Source: Burkholderiales bacterium
GTDB lineage: Bacteria > Pseudomonadota > Gammaproteobacteria > Burkholderiales > Burkholderiaceae_C
Assembly: GCA_947446855.1 (NCBI GenBank)
Contig: CANFIH010000022.1
Location: 1-35,750, forward strand
Direction of reading: 5' to 3'
Length of the DNA stretch: 35,750 bases
Shown one piece after another: positions 24,829 to 34,145 of this stretch. The position numbers were made by a program, and so were the translations under genes. The number at the start of each line of letters is the position of its first letter. The first letter of the stretch is position 1. The notes beneath the pieces were generated by a model, which made no database searches, was not told the DNA's origin, and worked only from the letters and a program-made list of their open reading frames with translations.

Positions 24829-25221
24829 ATGAGTTTTGCCATGACCGCCATTGCCCGCCCAGCCACACCCAAGCCGCAAGCCGCCGTTGTACTCAGCAAG
24901 GCGGTGGCGCGCGCCGCTGAGCGGCTGGACGTTTCCAAATCCTTGCTGGCCAGGGTGCTGGGCGTCAGCCCACCCACCATCACGCGGCTCTACAACGGTA
25001 CCTACCTGCTGGATCCCAACCGCAAGGAGTGGGACTTTGCCTTGCTCTTTGTACGCGTTTTCCGCTCGCTGGACTCCATCGTGGGTGACGAAGCCACTGC
25101 CCGCAAATGGCTTGGCAGCGACAACCTGGGTCTGAATGCCAAGCCCATCGCGCTGATTCGCAACACCGAAGGCCTGGTGCGTGTCGTCCAATACCTTGAC
25201 GCCAGCCGTGCTCTCGTCTGA
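24829..25221 (+). CDS. Xre/MbcA/ParS-type antitoxin of a RES-Xre module
   Basis: 130 residues from ATG at 24829 (126 if the ATG at 24841 is used). The N-terminal Xre-like helix-turn-helix is ERLDVSKSLLARVLGVSPPT. The C-terminal MbcA/ParS toxin-binding domain is DSIVGDEATARKWLGSDN and KPIALIRNTEGLVRVVQYLD. It neutralises the RES toxin encoded next and likely represses the operon. The gene overlaps the toxin gene by up to 41 bases, so the two are translationally coupled. Confidence 0.88.
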   Translation: MSFAMTAIARPATPKPQAAVVLSKAVARAAERLDVSKSLLARVLGVSPPTITRLYNGTYLLDPNRKEWDFALLFVRVFRSLDSIVGDEATARKWLGSDNLGLNAKPIALIRNTEGLVRVVQYLDASRALV

Positions 25222-25897
25222 CGCGTTTGCCTGGGCGGGGTCGGTGTGGCGCATGGTCGAAGCCCAGCACACGGCGTCCACCATGAAGCTGGTGGACAAC
25301 GCCGAAGAGCAAGACCTGTTGGAGACCCTGCTGGAGGGCAACAAACCTGTGCAAGCAGCCGGCACCCTGGCGCTGGACTACCTGCTGGCAACCCCGTTTC
25401 GCTATTACCCGTCGCGTGGCGGCTCGCGTTTTCGGACTACAAGCGACCCTGGCGTGTTCTATGGTGCCGAGTCGGTGCGCACCGCCGGTGCCGAGCTGGG
25501 CTACTGGCGCTGGAGGTTTCTCAAAGACGCCGTAGCCTTGGAGAAGCTGGAGCCCGTTGCGCACACCGCTTTTAGCGCGGAGGTCAGCACGCAGCTGGTC
25601 GACTTGCGTCGGGAACCGTTCCGTGCAGATGCCGCAAAATGGCTGCACCCCACCGACTACAGCGCCACACAGGCCTTTGCCCGAGCAGCCCGCGCGGCCC
25701 ATGTGGGAGGGATCCAATACCAATCGGTGCGCGACCCCTATCCCGCCTGGTGTGTAGCCCTACTCACACCGCAAGCGTTTGCCAAGCCGAAGCCAAACCC
25801 CATGATGCAAACCTGGTGGCTCGCGGTCCACCCCGATTCTGTGAGCTGGCGGCGCGACAACGAGTCGATGACATTCACCGCTGCCGCGTGGTCTTGA
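25181..25897 (+). CDS. RES-domain toxin (NAD-degrading type) of a RES-Xre module
   Basis: 238 residues from a GTG at 25181; a second in-frame GTG at 25208 is an alternative start. The RES domain is recognisable: AWAGSVWRMVEAQ, FRYYPSRGGSRFRT, GVFYGAES, a central YWRWRF and the final AVHPDSVSW. Characterised RES toxins (MbcT, ParT and relatives) degrade or modify NAD+ or ADP-ribosylate targets. The Arg, Tyr and Ser-region residues expected for the fold appear intact. Partner of the antitoxin at 24829-25221. Confidence 0.88.
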   Translation: MSSNTLTPAVLSSDAFAWAGSVWRMVEAQHTASTMKLVDNAEEQDLLETLLEGNKPVQAAGTLALDYLLATPFRYYPSRGGSRFRTTSDPGVFYGAESVRTAGAELGYWRWRFLKDAVALEKLEPVAHTAFSAEVSTQLVDLRREPFRADAAKWLHPTDYSATQAFARAARAAHVGGIQYQSVRDPYPAWCVALLTPQAFAKPKPNPMMQTWWLAVHPDSVSWRRDNESMTFTAAAWS

Positions 25898-26021
25898 AAT
25901 GAGACGGCGCTCAGGCGGGCGTTTTCCAATAGCAGCTTGCGCTGCACGAGTGACTTCCAATACCTTTGATTACCCACGCCCGCCAACCCATCCCCAAGCT
26001 GACGCGCCAAACCCAAGAAAA

Positions 26022-27215
26022 CTATTTCTTCTTGTTGTAGACATCCACACAGACCGCCGCCAACAAGACAAGTCCCTTGATCACCTGCTGGTAGTCAATG
26101 CCAATGCCCATGATGGACATGCCGTTGTTCATCACGCCCATGATGAAGGCGCCGATCACCGCGCCCAGCACCTTGCCGACCCCGCCCGAAGCCGAGGCAC
26201 CACCGATGAAGCAGGCGGCAATCACGTCCAGCTCAAAACCGAGTCCGGCCTTGGGTGTGGCGGTGTTCAGGCGCGCGGCAAAGATGAGACCGGCCAGGGC
26301 CGAGAGCACACCCATGTTGATGAAGGTGTAGAAGGTCAGGCGCTCGGTCTTGATGCCGGAGAGGCGTGCCGCTTTTTCGTTGCCGCCCAGCGCATAAATG
26401 CGACGGCCCACGGTGGTGCGCGAGGTCACAAAGTCATACACCAGCATCAGGAGCAGCATGACGATCAGCACATTGGGCAGACCCTTGTAGGAGGCCAGCA
26501 TGTAGCCGAACGCGGCGATCATGCCGGCGAACACCAGGTTCTTCACCATGAACAAAATCGCAGGCTCGCTTTCCATGCCGTGCTTGACGCGCTCGGCGCG
26601 TCCGCGCACCTTGCTGACCAGCAGCACCAGGGCCATCAGAATGCCGGCAATGAGCGATGTGATGCGCAGCGTCTCACCCGCAAACGGGTCCGGAATAAAG
26701 CCGGTGCTGAGCAACTGGAAATCTTCCGGGAAGGGGCCGACCGAAGAGCCTTCGAGCACGGCCAGGGCCAGGCCCTTGAACACCAGCATGCCCGCCAGCG
26801 TGACGATGAAGGACGGGATTTTGTAGAAGGCCACCCAGTAGCCTTGGGCCGCGCCAATCACACCGCCCAGCACCAGACAGAGGATGGTGGCCGGCACAAA
26901 ATGCATGCCGTGGTTGACCATCAGCACCGCAGCCACTGCGCCGACAAAGCCGCTGACCGAGCCCACCGACAGGTCGATGTGGCCGGCCACAATCACCAGC
27001 AACATGCCCAGCGCCATGACGATGATGTAGCTGTTTTGCAGGATCAGGTTGGTCAGGTTCAGCGGCTGGAACAGCGTGCCGTTGGTCTGCACCTGGAAGA
27101 AGACCATGATGGCCACCAGGGACATCAGCAGCCCGTATTCGCGCAGATTGTTTTTCAGGAAACTGCCGCTGCTGGCTGCTTCCTTTGCGGGGGTTTCTAC
27201 AGTTTGGGTTGCCAT
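26022..27215 (-). CDS. mmsB: Multiple-sugar ABC transporter permease MmsB/GguB
   Basis: 397-residue inner-membrane permease of the XylH/GguB type. About ten hydrophobic segments; VIVAGHIDLSVGSVSGFVGA is the family hallmark, with YKIPSFIVTLAGMLVFKGLA and GRRIYALGGNEKAARLSGI. ATG is 1 base after the mmsA stop, with AGGAG inside the mmsA end, indicating coupling. With MmsA and ChvE it forms the importer that in Agrobacterium takes up glucose, galactose, arabinose and xylose. Confidence 0.94.
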   Translation of the reverse strand: MATQTVETPAKEAASSGSFLKNNLREYGLLMSLVAIMVFFQVQTNGTLFQPLNLTNLILQNSYIIVMALGMLLVIVAGHIDLSVGSVSGFVGAVAAVLMVNHGMHFVPATILCLVLGGVIGAAQGYWVAFYKIPSFIVTLAGMLVFKGLALAVLEGSSVGPFPEDFQLLSTGFIPDPFAGETLRITSLIAGILMALVLLVSKVRGRAERVKHGMESEPAILFMVKNLVFAGMIAAFGYMLASYKGLPNVLIVMLLLMLVYDFVTSRTTVGRRIYALGGNEKAARLSGIKTERLTFYTFINMGVLSALAGLIFAARLNTATPKAGLGFELDVIAACFIGGASASGGVGKVLGAVIGAFIMGVMNNGMSIMGIGIDYQQVIKGLVLLAAVCVDVYNKKK

Positions 27216-27216
27216 T

Positions 27217-28749
27217 TCAGTTAGCTCCTGATGTCACGATGGATCGCATGATTTTTTCCTGGGTCGCCTCGGCGGCCGTGAATTCGGCGACAAATTTGCC
27301 TTCGTTGAGAACGCAGATGCGGTCGCACATGCCCAAGAGTTCGGGCATCTCGCTGGAGATCATCAGCACGCACTTGCCCTCGGCGGCAAGCTGCGCAATG
27401 ATGGTGTAAATTTCGTACTTGGCACCGACGTCGATGCCGCGCGTGGGCTCGTCAAGGATGAGCACCTCGGGGTCGGAGAACAGCCATTTGGCCAGCACCA
27501 CTTTCTGCTGGTTGCCACCCGACAGATTGACGGTGCGGGCAAATACATCGGGGCTGCGGATGTTGAGTTTGCGGCGGTAGTCCTCGGCCACCTTGAACTC
27601 GCGGCCTTCGTCGATCACGCTGTTGGTGGACACGGCTTGCAGATTCGCCAGCGTGGTGTTCCAGGCAATGGTTTCTTCCAGCACCAGGCCGTAGCCCTTG
27701 CGGTCTTCGGTGACGTAAGCAATGCGGTTGTTAATGGCTTTTTGCACCGTGCTGGTGTCGACCTTTTTTCCGTGCAGAAAAACTTCGCCGCTGATATCGC
27801 GGCCGTAGGTTTTGCCGAAGATGCTCATGGCCAGTTCGGTGCGGCCTGCGCCCATCAGGCCGGCAATGCCGACGATCTCGCCCCGGTTCACATGCAGGTC
27901 CACGCCCTTGATGACCACGCGCTCCGGATGCACCTCGTGGTGCACCTTCCAGTTCTTCACCTCGAACACCTTGCCGCCAATGTCGGGCGTGCGCTTGGGA
28001 TAGCGGTCGGCCATCTCGCGGCCCACCATGTGGCGGATTACGGTGTCTTCGCTGATCTTGCCTGCGGTGCAGTCCAGCGAGGCGACGGTGGCGCCATCGC
28101 GCAGCACGGTGATGCTGTCGGCGACCTTGGAAATTTCGTTGAGCTTGTGCGAAATCAGGATGCAGGTGATGCCCTGGCGCTTGAGCTCCAGCAGCAGTTC
28201 CAGCAGCGCGTCGCTGTCGGTTTCATTCAGGCTGGCGGTGGGCTCGTCCAGGATCAGGAGTTTGACTTCCTTGGACAGGGCCTTGGCGATTTCAATCAGC
28301 TGCTGCTTGCCCACACCCAGGTTGGTGATGAGCGCATTGGGCGATTCTTTCAAGCCGACTTTTTTCAGCAGCGCCTGCGTTTTCACAAACGAGGTGGTCC
28401 AGTTGATGACACCACCCACCGCCTGTTCGTTGCCCAAAAAGATGTTCTCGGCAATCGACAGCAGGGGCACCAGCGCCAGCTCCTGGTGGATGATGATGAT
28501 GCCCTTGTGCTCGCTATCGGCAATGCCCCTGAAGTGGCAATCTGCACCCAGGAATTTGATCTGGCCTTCGAAATCGCCATCCGGATACACGCCCGACAGC
28601 ACCTTCATCAGTGTGGATTTTCCGGCACCGTTTTCACCCACGATGGCGTGGATCTCTCCGGGCTGCACGCTCAGATTGACGTTGCTTAAAGCGCGCACGC
28701 CGTGGAAGGACTTTTTGATTCCACGCATTTCAAGAATGGGTTCTGCCAT
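27217..28749 (-). CDS. mmsA: Multiple-sugar ABC transporter ATP-binding protein MmsA/GguA
   Basis: 510 residues with two ABC domains. Domain 1: Walker [10 protein letters not shown], Walker [12 protein letters not shown], and a diverged signature LGVGKQQ instead of LSGGQ. Domain 2: P-loop [10 protein letters not shown], signature LSGGNQQK, Walker [13 protein letters not shown]. The protein matches GguA-type dual ATPases. It follows chvE across an intrinsic terminator (28783-28810), so its expression depends on read-through or a separate promoter. Confidence 0.94.
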   Translation of the reverse strand: MAEPILEMRGIKKSFHGVRALSNVNLSVQPGEIHAIVGENGAGKSTLMKVLSGVYPDGDFEGQIKFLGADCHFRGIADSEHKGIIIIHQELALVPLLSIAENIFLGNEQAVGGVINWTTSFVKTQALLKKVGLKESPNALITNLGVGKQQLIEIAKALSKEVKLLILDEPTASLNETDSDALLELLLELKRQGITCILISHKLNEISKVADSITVLRDGATVASLDCTAGKISEDTVIRHMVGREMADRYPKRTPDIGGKVFEVKNWKVHHEVHPERVVIKGVDLHVNRGEIVGIAGLMGAGRTELAMSIFGKTYGRDISGEVFLHGKKVDTSTVQKAINNRIAYVTEDRKGYGLVLEETIAWNTTLANLQAVSTNSVIDEGREFKVAEDYRRKLNIRSPDVFARTVNLSGGNQQKVVLAKWLFSDPEVLILDEPTRGIDVGAKYEIYTIIAQLAAEGKCVLMISSEMPELLGMCDRICVLNEGKFVAEFTAAEATQEKIMRSIVTSGAN

Positions 28750-28782
28750 GGCCTTGCTTGTCTCTTCTGGTTGAAATCAAAA

Positions 28783-28810
28783 AGGCCCTGTGCTTGTGCG
28801 CACAGGGCCT
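28783..28810 (-). terminator. Intrinsic terminator/attenuator between chvE and mmsA
   Basis: On the minus strand, an 11-bp GC-rich stem (AGGCCCTGTGC type) with a 6-base loop is followed by a TTTTT tract, 23 bases after the chvE stop. This is a good Rho-independent terminator. Its place inside the operon should make the binding protein more abundant than the membrane components. Confidence 0.85.
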
Positions 28811-28833
28811 CTCACTTTAGCCCCAATAAAAAA

Positions 28834-29910
28834 TTACTTGAGCTGCTCTTCCTTGATGTAGCCGCTGCCGATCAGCACCGCCTTGTAGTTGGACAGATCC
28901 ACAGGCACGGGCTTCAACAGGTAGGAAGGAACAACCTTGACCTTGTTGTTGTAAGTCTTGGTGTCGTTGATCTCAGGCGTCTTGCCGGAGAGCACGGCGT
29001 CCACTAGGTTGGCCGTGACCTTGGCCAGCTCACGCGTGTCCTTGAAGATGGTGGAGTACTGTTCCTTGCGGATGATGGATTTCACCGAAGGCACTTCCGC
29101 ATCCTGTCCGGACACAAACGGGAAGGGCTGCTTGGGCGAGCCATAACCCACGCCCTTGAGCGAGGACAGAATGCCGATGCTCAGGCCATCGTAAGGAGAC
29201 AGCACAGCGTCCACGCGCTTGTTGCCATAGAAAGCGCTCAGCAGGTTGTCCATGCGGGCCTGGGCCACCGCACCGTCCCAACGCAGGGTGGAGACCTTGG
29301 TCATGCCGGTCTGCTTGCTTTGAACCACCAGCTTGCCCTTGTCGATGTAGGGCTGCAGCACGGACATGGCGCCGTCGTAGAAGAAGAAGGCGTTGTTGTC
29401 GTCAGCAGAGCCGCCGAACAGTTCGATGTTGAACGGGCCCTTGCCCTCTTTCAAACCGAGCGCTTTTTCCAGCGACTGGGCTTGCAGCACGCCGACCTGG
29501 AAGTTGTCGAAGGTGGTGTAGTAGTCGACGTTCTTGCTGCCGACGATCAGGCGGTCATAGGCCACGACCTTGATGCCCTTGTCGGCGGCTTTTTGCAGCG
29601 CGTTGGAGAGGGTGCTGCCGTCAATGGAGGCAATCACCAGAACCTTCACACCCTTGGTGATCATGTTCTCGATCTGGGCCAGCTGGTTGGGGATGTCGTC
29701 GTCCGCGTATTGCAGATCGGCCTTGTAGCCCTTGGCGGCCAGGGCGGCAACCATGCTGTTGCCGTCATTCACCCAACGGGTGGAAGTCTTGGTGGGCATG
29801 GCCACGCCCACGGTGCCCTTGTCCTGTGCCTGCGCAACCGGTGCGATGAGCGAAAAACCGAGTGCCAGACCGGCGGCCAGTGCCTTGAGGGTGTATCTAC
29901 GTGCGTTCAC
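28834..29910 (-). CDS. chvE: Periplasmic multiple-sugar-binding protein ChvE
   Basis: 358 residues. The signal peptide ends APVAQA before QDKG. The mature protein matches ChvE closely from memory: [77 protein letters not shown] and [14 protein letters not shown]. ChvE binds aldose monosaccharides for import; in Agrobacterium it also signals to VirA, and no vir genes are seen here. The start is GTG, preceded by AGGAGACATACA. Confidence 0.95.
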   Translation of the reverse strand: MNARRYTLKALAAGLALGFSLIAPVAQAQDKGTVGVAMPTKTSTRWVNDGNSMVAALAAKGYKADLQYADDDIPNQLAQIENMITKGVKVLVIASIDGSTLSNALQKAADKGIKVVAYDRLIVGSKNVDYYTTFDNFQVGVLQAQSLEKALGLKEGKGPFNIELFGGSADDNNAFFFYDGAMSVLQPYIDKGKLVVQSKQTGMTKVSTLRWDGAVAQARMDNLLSAFYGNKRVDAVLSPYDGLSIGILSSLKGVGYGSPKQPFPFVSGQDAEVPSVKSIIRKEQYSTIFKDTRELAKVTANLVDAVLSGKTPEINDTKTYNNKVKVVPSYLLKPVPVDLSNYKAVLIGSGYIKEEQLK

Positions 29911-29963
29911 TGTATGTCTCCTGATTGTTGGGATGCTCTTTGGCCGGTGGCTAAAGATGCTGC

Positions 29964-29993
29964 ATCATAAGAATGCTATTGATAATCTTCCAA
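29964..29993 (-). promoter_or_regulatory. Candidate chvE promoter
   Basis: On the minus strand, TTGGAA (29988-29993), an 18-base spacer and TATGAT (29964-29969), about 55 bases upstream of the GTG start. Confidence 0.45.
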
Positions 29994-30002
29994 TTGAGAT
30001 TA
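29983..30002. promoter_or_regulatory. Palindrome overlapping the chvE -35 region
   Basis: TAATCTTCCAATTGAGATTA has perfect 6-bp outer arms and a central CAATTG. The dyad and its overlap with the presumed -35 suggest an operator, possibly for the LysR regulator at 33095-34066 or another regulator. The sequence differs from the palindrome at 33046. Confidence 0.4.
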
Positions 30003-30221
30003 AGGCAGTTTCCATAGCAAAACGTGGATTGGTATTTACCCTTGGTTGGACTGGAGTTCAGCCACCCTGCAGTTGCGCCCATGTCGGCAAACCATCCGCA
30101 TCGCCAAGGCGAGCTGACCGGGCCCAGTACAGCGGCAGGGCGCAGGCGAAGGTGCCAACCCAGACGGTGCGCAACCGCCGCCATCAGCGCACCCGCCCGC
30201 AGACGGCGCGCAGCCCAGGGC

Positions 30222-31766
30222 TCACGTCACCGCACCGAGTTGCCAGGGCACGAATTCGTTCTGGCCGTAGCCATGGACCTCGCTCTTGCTGCGCTCGCCC
30301 GAGGCCATGCGCAGCAGGGCCTGGAAAATTTGCTCGCCCATCTGGTCCACGCTGCACTCACCATCCACAATGCCGCCGCAGTTGAGGTCGATGTCGGCCT
30401 CCTGGCGCTGCCACAGCAGGCTGTTGGTGGCCAGCTTGAGCGAGGGCACTGGCGCGCAGCCATAGGCCGAGCCACGCCCGGTGGTAAAGCAGATCAGGTT
30501 GGCGCCGCCCGCCACCTGGCCGGTGGCACTCACCGGGTCGTAGCCGGGCGTGTCCATGAACACCAGGCCATGCTGTGTGACAGGCTGCGCATATTCCAGC
30601 ACTTCCACCAGATTGGTAGTGCCGCCCTTGGCCACCGCGCCCAGGGACTTTTCCAGGATGGTGGTCAGACCGCCGGCCTTGTTACCGGCCGAGGGGTTGT
30701 TGTTCATGTCCGCCCCCATGCGCTGGCAATAGGCCTCCCACCAGGCAATCCGCGCCAGCAGTTGGGCACCGACTTCGGCGCTTTGCGCGCGGCGCACCAG
30801 CAGGTGCTCGGCGCCATAGATTTCCGGGGTCTCCGAGAGGATGGCGCTGCCGCCCTGGCGCACCAGGCGGTCCACCGCCGCACCCAGCGCCGGGTTGGCA
30901 CTGACGCCGGAGTAGCTGTCCGAGCCGCCGCATTGCAGGCCCACCACCAGATGGCTGGCCGGCACCGGCACGCGCTGCACCGCGTTGGCTGCGGGCAGCA
31001 TGGCGCGCACCACCTCCAGGCCGCGCTGCACGGCCATTGCGGTGCCACCGCTTTCCTGAATCGTGTAGGCCTGCAGCACCGGGCCAGCCTGCAGGCCTTC
31101 GGCCTGAATCCAGGCCGGGATCTGGTTGGTCTCGCAGCCCAGGCCGATCACCAGCACGGCGGCAAAATTGGCATGGCGTGCATAGCCCGCCAGCGTGCGG
31201 CGCAGCAGCTGCAGGCCTTCGCCTTCGGAGTCCACCGCGCAACCGGCGCCATGGGTCAGGGCCACCACGCCGTCCACCTGGGGGAAGTCCTGCAGCGCCT
31301 CGGGAAAGATATCGCGGCGAAAGCGGTCGGCAATGGCACGCGCCACCGTGGCCGAACAGTTGACCGAGGTCAGGATGCCGATGTAGTTGCGCGTGGCCAC
31401 GCGCCCGTCGCGCCGTACGATGCCCATGAAGTGGGCGGCCTCCGCAGCGAACTGCGTAGGCCGTGCATCCAGGGTGGCGACCTCGGCCGCGTCCCGCGCA
31501 AACTCGCCCATGCCCAGGTTGTGCACATGCACATGCTGGCCGCGCCGTATGGCCTGCGAGGCATAGCCGATGATCTGGCCGTAGCGGCGCACCGGCGCAC
31601 CGACTTCCAAATCGCGCACCGCCACCTTGTGGCCGGGCGGAATCAGGCCGCTGATGGTGAGGCCTTCTTCCGCCAGCACCTGGCCCGAGAGCAGTTGCTG
31701 GCGGGTGATGACCACATCGTCATCGGCATGCAGGCGGATGGACACCGGGATGGAGGCCTGGCTCAT
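30222..31766 (-). CDS. UxaA/GarD family sugar-acid dehydratase (altronate/galactarate dehydratase-like)
   Basis: 514 residues. The N-terminal SAF-type domain is ADDDVVITRQQL, IPPGHKVAVRDL and RYGQIIGYASQAI. The large C-terminal dehydratase domain has VATRNYIGILTSVNCSATVA, VIGLGCETNQ, LQCGGSDSYSG, PEIYGAEHLL, NNPSAGNKAGG and GRGSAYGCAPVPSLKLATN. Family members use iron to dehydrate altronate or galactarate to 2-keto-3-deoxy acids. Substrate here is unknown; the downstream route via a XylX-like enzyme suggests an aldonate. It starts 1 base after the FAH-family gene stop, so the two are cotranscribed. Confidence 0.9.
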   Translation of the reverse strand: MSQASIPVSIRLHADDDVVITRQQLLSGQVLAEEGLTISGLIPPGHKVAVRDLEVGAPVRRYGQIIGYASQAIRRGQHVHVHNLGMGEFARDAAEVATLDARPTQFAAEAAHFMGIVRRDGRVATRNYIGILTSVNCSATVARAIADRFRRDIFPEALQDFPQVDGVVALTHGAGCAVDSEGEGLQLLRRTLAGYARHANFAAVLVIGLGCETNQIPAWIQAEGLQAGPVLQAYTIQESGGTAMAVQRGLEVVRAMLPAANAVQRVPVPASHLVVGLQCGGSDSYSGVSANPALGAAVDRLVRQGGSAILSETPEIYGAEHLLVRRAQSAEVGAQLLARIAWWEAYCQRMGADMNNNPSAGNKAGGLTTILEKSLGAVAKGGTTNLVEVLEYAQPVTQHGLVFMDTPGYDPVSATGQVAGGANLICFTTGRGSAYGCAPVPSLKLATNSLLWQRQEADIDLNCGGIVDGECSVDQMGEQIFQALLRMASGERSKSEVHGYGQNEFVPWQLGAVT

Positions 31767-31767
31767 G

Positions 31768-32946
31768 TCACAGGCCCCCGCCGCTGAGCAGGCCGCGCGC
31801 CGCCAGGTTGTTGATCAAGGCGCGCAGGCCGAACTGCCAGGGCGGGGCATCGCCGCAACGGCGCACACGGTTGCACAGCACGCCCAGGTGCGGGCTCTGG
31901 ATGCGTACGGTGTCACCCAGGTGGTGGGTGAAGCCGCTGCCGGCCTGGTCGCGGTCCTGCGTGGGCGCAAACAGCGTGCCCATGAACAGCATGAAGCCGT
32001 CCGGGTACTGGTGTGCGCCCAGCACCTGCTGCACCAGCTCCAGCGGGTCGCGGCTGATCTGGTCCATGGAGTTGATGCCGTGCAGGACAAAGCCGTCCTC
32101 GCCGGTCACCTGCAGTTGCAGCACCTCATTACGCACATGGTCCAGCGTGAACGTCTCATCGAACAGGCGGATGAACGGGCCGATGGCGCACGACGCGTTG
32201 TTGTCCTTGGCCTTGCCCAGCAAGAGGGCGCTGCGGCCTTCGATGTCGCGCAGATTCACGTCATTGCCCAGGGCCGCGCCCTGGATCACGCCGCGGCTGT
32301 TGACGGCCAGCACCACCTCGGGCTCGGGGTTGTTCCAGTGCGAGTCGGCGCGTATGCCGACCGCGCTGCCGGTGCCCACCGAGGACAGCACCGGCGCCTT
32401 GGTAAACACCTCGGCATCCGGCCCTATGCCCACCTCCAGGTACTGCGACCAGATGCCCTGGGCCTGCAGCGCGGCTTTAAGTTGCATGGCCTGGGGCGAG
32501 CCGGGTTTGATGGCCGACAGATCGGCACCGATTTGCGCCAGCACCTGGCTGCGGATGGCCTGGGCGCGGCTGGCATCGCCGCCAGCTTTTTCTTCGATCA
32601 CCCGCTCGATCATGCTGGTGGCAAAGGTGACGCCGGCGGCCTTGATCACCTGCAGGTCGCAGGGCGAGAGGAAGAAGGGTTGGGTCAGGTCGCGTGTGGA
32701 TTCCTCGCTGTTGGCCAGCAGGTCCTCCAGGGAACCGATGCGCGTGCCCGCGTAGCTTTGGACCTGCGCGGCAGGGCTTTCGGCCTCCAGCAGCGTGCTC
32801 ATGCTGGCCACGTGGGCAGACAGGTCGTAGACGCCATCGGCACGCAGCACCGCCACCGAGGGGCCGGCGATGCCGGTGGGGTTCCAGATGCGGGTGACCA
32901 GGGTGCCTGCGTAGCGGTCCGCTGGCAAAAAAGTATCTATGGGCAT
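31768..32946 (-). CDS. Fumarylacetoacetate hydrolase family protein resembling XylX (2-keto-3-deoxypentonate dehydratase)
   Basis: 392 residues, longer than plain FAH proteins and matching the XylX subgroup. From memory it resembles Caulobacter XylX through LQVIKAAGVTFATSMIERVI, WSQYLEVGIGPDAEVFTKAP, SHWNNPEPEVVL, GNDVNLRDIEGRSALLLGKA and KDNNASCAIGPFIRLFDETF. The Glu and Asp residues in NNPEPEVVL and GNDVNLRD form the Mg site. XylX converts 2-keto-3-deoxy-xylonate to 2-oxoglutarate semialdehyde in the Weimberg pathway. It is the first gene of the two-gene unit, divergent from the LysR regulator. The ribosome binding site is weak. Confidence 0.85.
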   Translation of the reverse strand: MPIDTFLPADRYAGTLVTRIWNPTGIAGPSVAVLRADGVYDLSAHVASMSTLLEAESPAAQVQSYAGTRIGSLEDLLANSEESTRDLTQPFFLSPCDLQVIKAAGVTFATSMIERVIEEKAGGDASRAQAIRSQVLAQIGADLSAIKPGSPQAMQLKAALQAQGIWSQYLEVGIGPDAEVFTKAPVLSSVGTGSAVGIRADSHWNNPEPEVVLAVNSRGVIQGAALGNDVNLRDIEGRSALLLGKAKDNNASCAIGPFIRLFDETFTLDHVRNEVLQLQVTGEDGFVLHGINSMDQISRDPLELVQQVLGAHQYPDGFMLFMGTLFAPTQDRDQAGSGFTHHLGDTVRIQSPHLGVLCNRVRRCGDAPPWQFGLRALINNLAARGLLSGGGL

Positions 32947-33045
32947 AGTCCGACTTTCGGGGAGGAGGTAGGGCGCGCAGCAGCGGCTGCAAGCGCAGAT
33001 GATACGAAGCAGACTGATAATGTCCTAATTGCTTATTGCCAGTCC

Positions 33046-33067
33046 CCCATACCAAAACGGGTATGGG
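33046..33067. promoter_or_regulatory. Palindrome in the LysR / FAH divergent promoter
   Basis: CCCATACC-AAAACG-GGTATGGG, perfect 8-bp arms and a 6-base spacer, 28 bases before the LysR start. The form (ATACC...GGTAT) suits a LysR-type binding site controlling both directions. Confidence 0.55.
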
Positions 33068-33094
33068 TGTAGCGCCTCCACGTTCACGCAGCCC

Positions 33095-34066
33095 ATGACA
33101 AATTACAACCACTGGTTCATCCGCGCCCGGCTCAAGACCCGGCAATTGCTGTTGCTGGTGGCACTGGCGGAAGAGGGCAACATCCACCGCGCCGCCCAGG
33201 TGCTGAACATGAGCCAACCGGCCGCCAGCAAGCTGCTGAAGGACCTGGAGGATGTGCTGGAGGTGTCGCTGTTCGAGCGCCTGCCGCGCGGCATGCGCCC
33301 GACCTGGTATGGCGAGACCATGATCCGCCATGCGCGCGTGGCCCTCGCTTCGCTCAACCAGGCGCACGACGAGTTGCAGGCGGCCAAGAGCGGCCAGTTC
33401 GGCCAGGTCAGCATCGGTGCCATCACCTCCCCGGGGCTGATGCTGCTCCCCGAGGCGGTGCAAAGAGTCAAGGCCGATCACCCGGATTTGCGCGTGTCGC
33501 TGCAGATCGAGACCAGCGATGTGCTGATCGAAAAGCTCAGCCAGAACAAGCTGGACATTCTGGTGGCGCGCCTGTTTGCCCAGCACGACAAAAGCGATTT
33601 GCGCTATGAGGTGCTGACCGAAGAACCCATCAGTGTGGTGGCGCGCCCGGGCCACCCGCTGCTGAACGCCACCGGCCTGACGCTGACCGAGATGGCCGAA
33701 GCGGGCTGGATTGTGCCCCCGGCGGGCAGCGTGCTGCGGCACCGCTTTGAGCTGATGTTCCAGGAGATCGGCCTGCGCGCGCCGGTGAACCTGATCGAGA
33801 CCGGTGCCCTGCTGTTCACCACCAAGATGCTGCAAAAGAGCGACATGCTCAGCGTGCTGGCCACCGACGTGGCGCGCTACTACGAAGAGCACGGCCTGAT
33901 GGCCGTGCTGCCCATCGACCTGCCCTGCCAGATGGAGGCCTTCGGCATCATCACCCGGCGCGACCGGCTGCTGTCCCCGGCTGCTGAAGTGATGCTGCGG
34001 GCGATACGGGCGACGGCGCAGACGGTGTATGGGCTGGCGCCGGTGGAGGCGCTGGCTGCGGGTTGA
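33095..34066 (+). CDS. LysR family transcriptional regulator (GbpR-like)
   Basis: 323 residues from ATG at 33095, where the domain starts. The N-terminal winged helix-turn-helix is KTRQLLLLVALAEEGNIHRA then MSQPAASKLLKDLEDVLEVS. The substrate-binding domain includes VSIGAITSPGLMLLPEAVQ and ISVVARPGHPLL. It is divergent from the XylX/UxaA-like unit and near chvE-mmsAB. In Agrobacterium a LysR regulator, GbpR, controls chvE in response to sugars, so this protein is a good candidate regulator of both sets. The exact inducer is unknown. Confidence 0.88.
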   Translation: MTNYNHWFIRARLKTRQLLLLVALAEEGNIHRAAQVLNMSQPAASKLLKDLEDVLEVSLFERLPRGMRPTWYGETMIRHARVALASLNQAHDELQAAKSGQFGQVSIGAITSPGLMLLPEAVQRVKADHPDLRVSLQIETSDVLIEKLSQNKLDILVARLFAQHDKSDLRYEVLTEEPISVVARPGHPLLNATGLTLTEMAEAGWIVPPAGSVLRHRFELMFQEIGLRAPVNLIETGALLFTTKMLQKSDMLSVLATDVARYYEEHGLMAVLPIDLPCQMEAFGIITRRDRLLSPAAEVMLRAIRATAQTVYGLAPVEALAAG

Positions 34067-34108
34067 TGTTTACTTTCCGCCCGTGCAGGACGGGACGATG
34101 GTCATGGC

Positions 34109-34145
34109 GCGACGGTGAAGTGGTCGGCAGGACTGCCGCGATAGC
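34109..34145 (+). repeat. 37-bp dispersed repeat, copy 2 (first copy at 8029-8065)
   Basis: Same orientation and 35 of 37 positions identical to copy 1, with the internal CGGCAG-GA-CTGCCG hairpin. It lies in the 244-base gap between the LysR and AlkD-like genes, which otherwise shows no gene. Confidence 0.75.

Larger units (their letters stand above)
29911..30221. other. chvE upstream region
   Basis: 311 bases between the UxaA-family gene stop and chvE. The chvE-proximal half is AT-rich and holds the promoter and palindrome listed separately. The distal half (about 30060-30221) is GC-rich, and no gene could be supported there on either strand. Confidence 0.5.

Noticed and set aside
29951-30184. 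77-codon minus-strand frame upstream of chvE
   Set aside because: Crosses the AT-rich promoter, where it loses protein-like character; no homology recognised.
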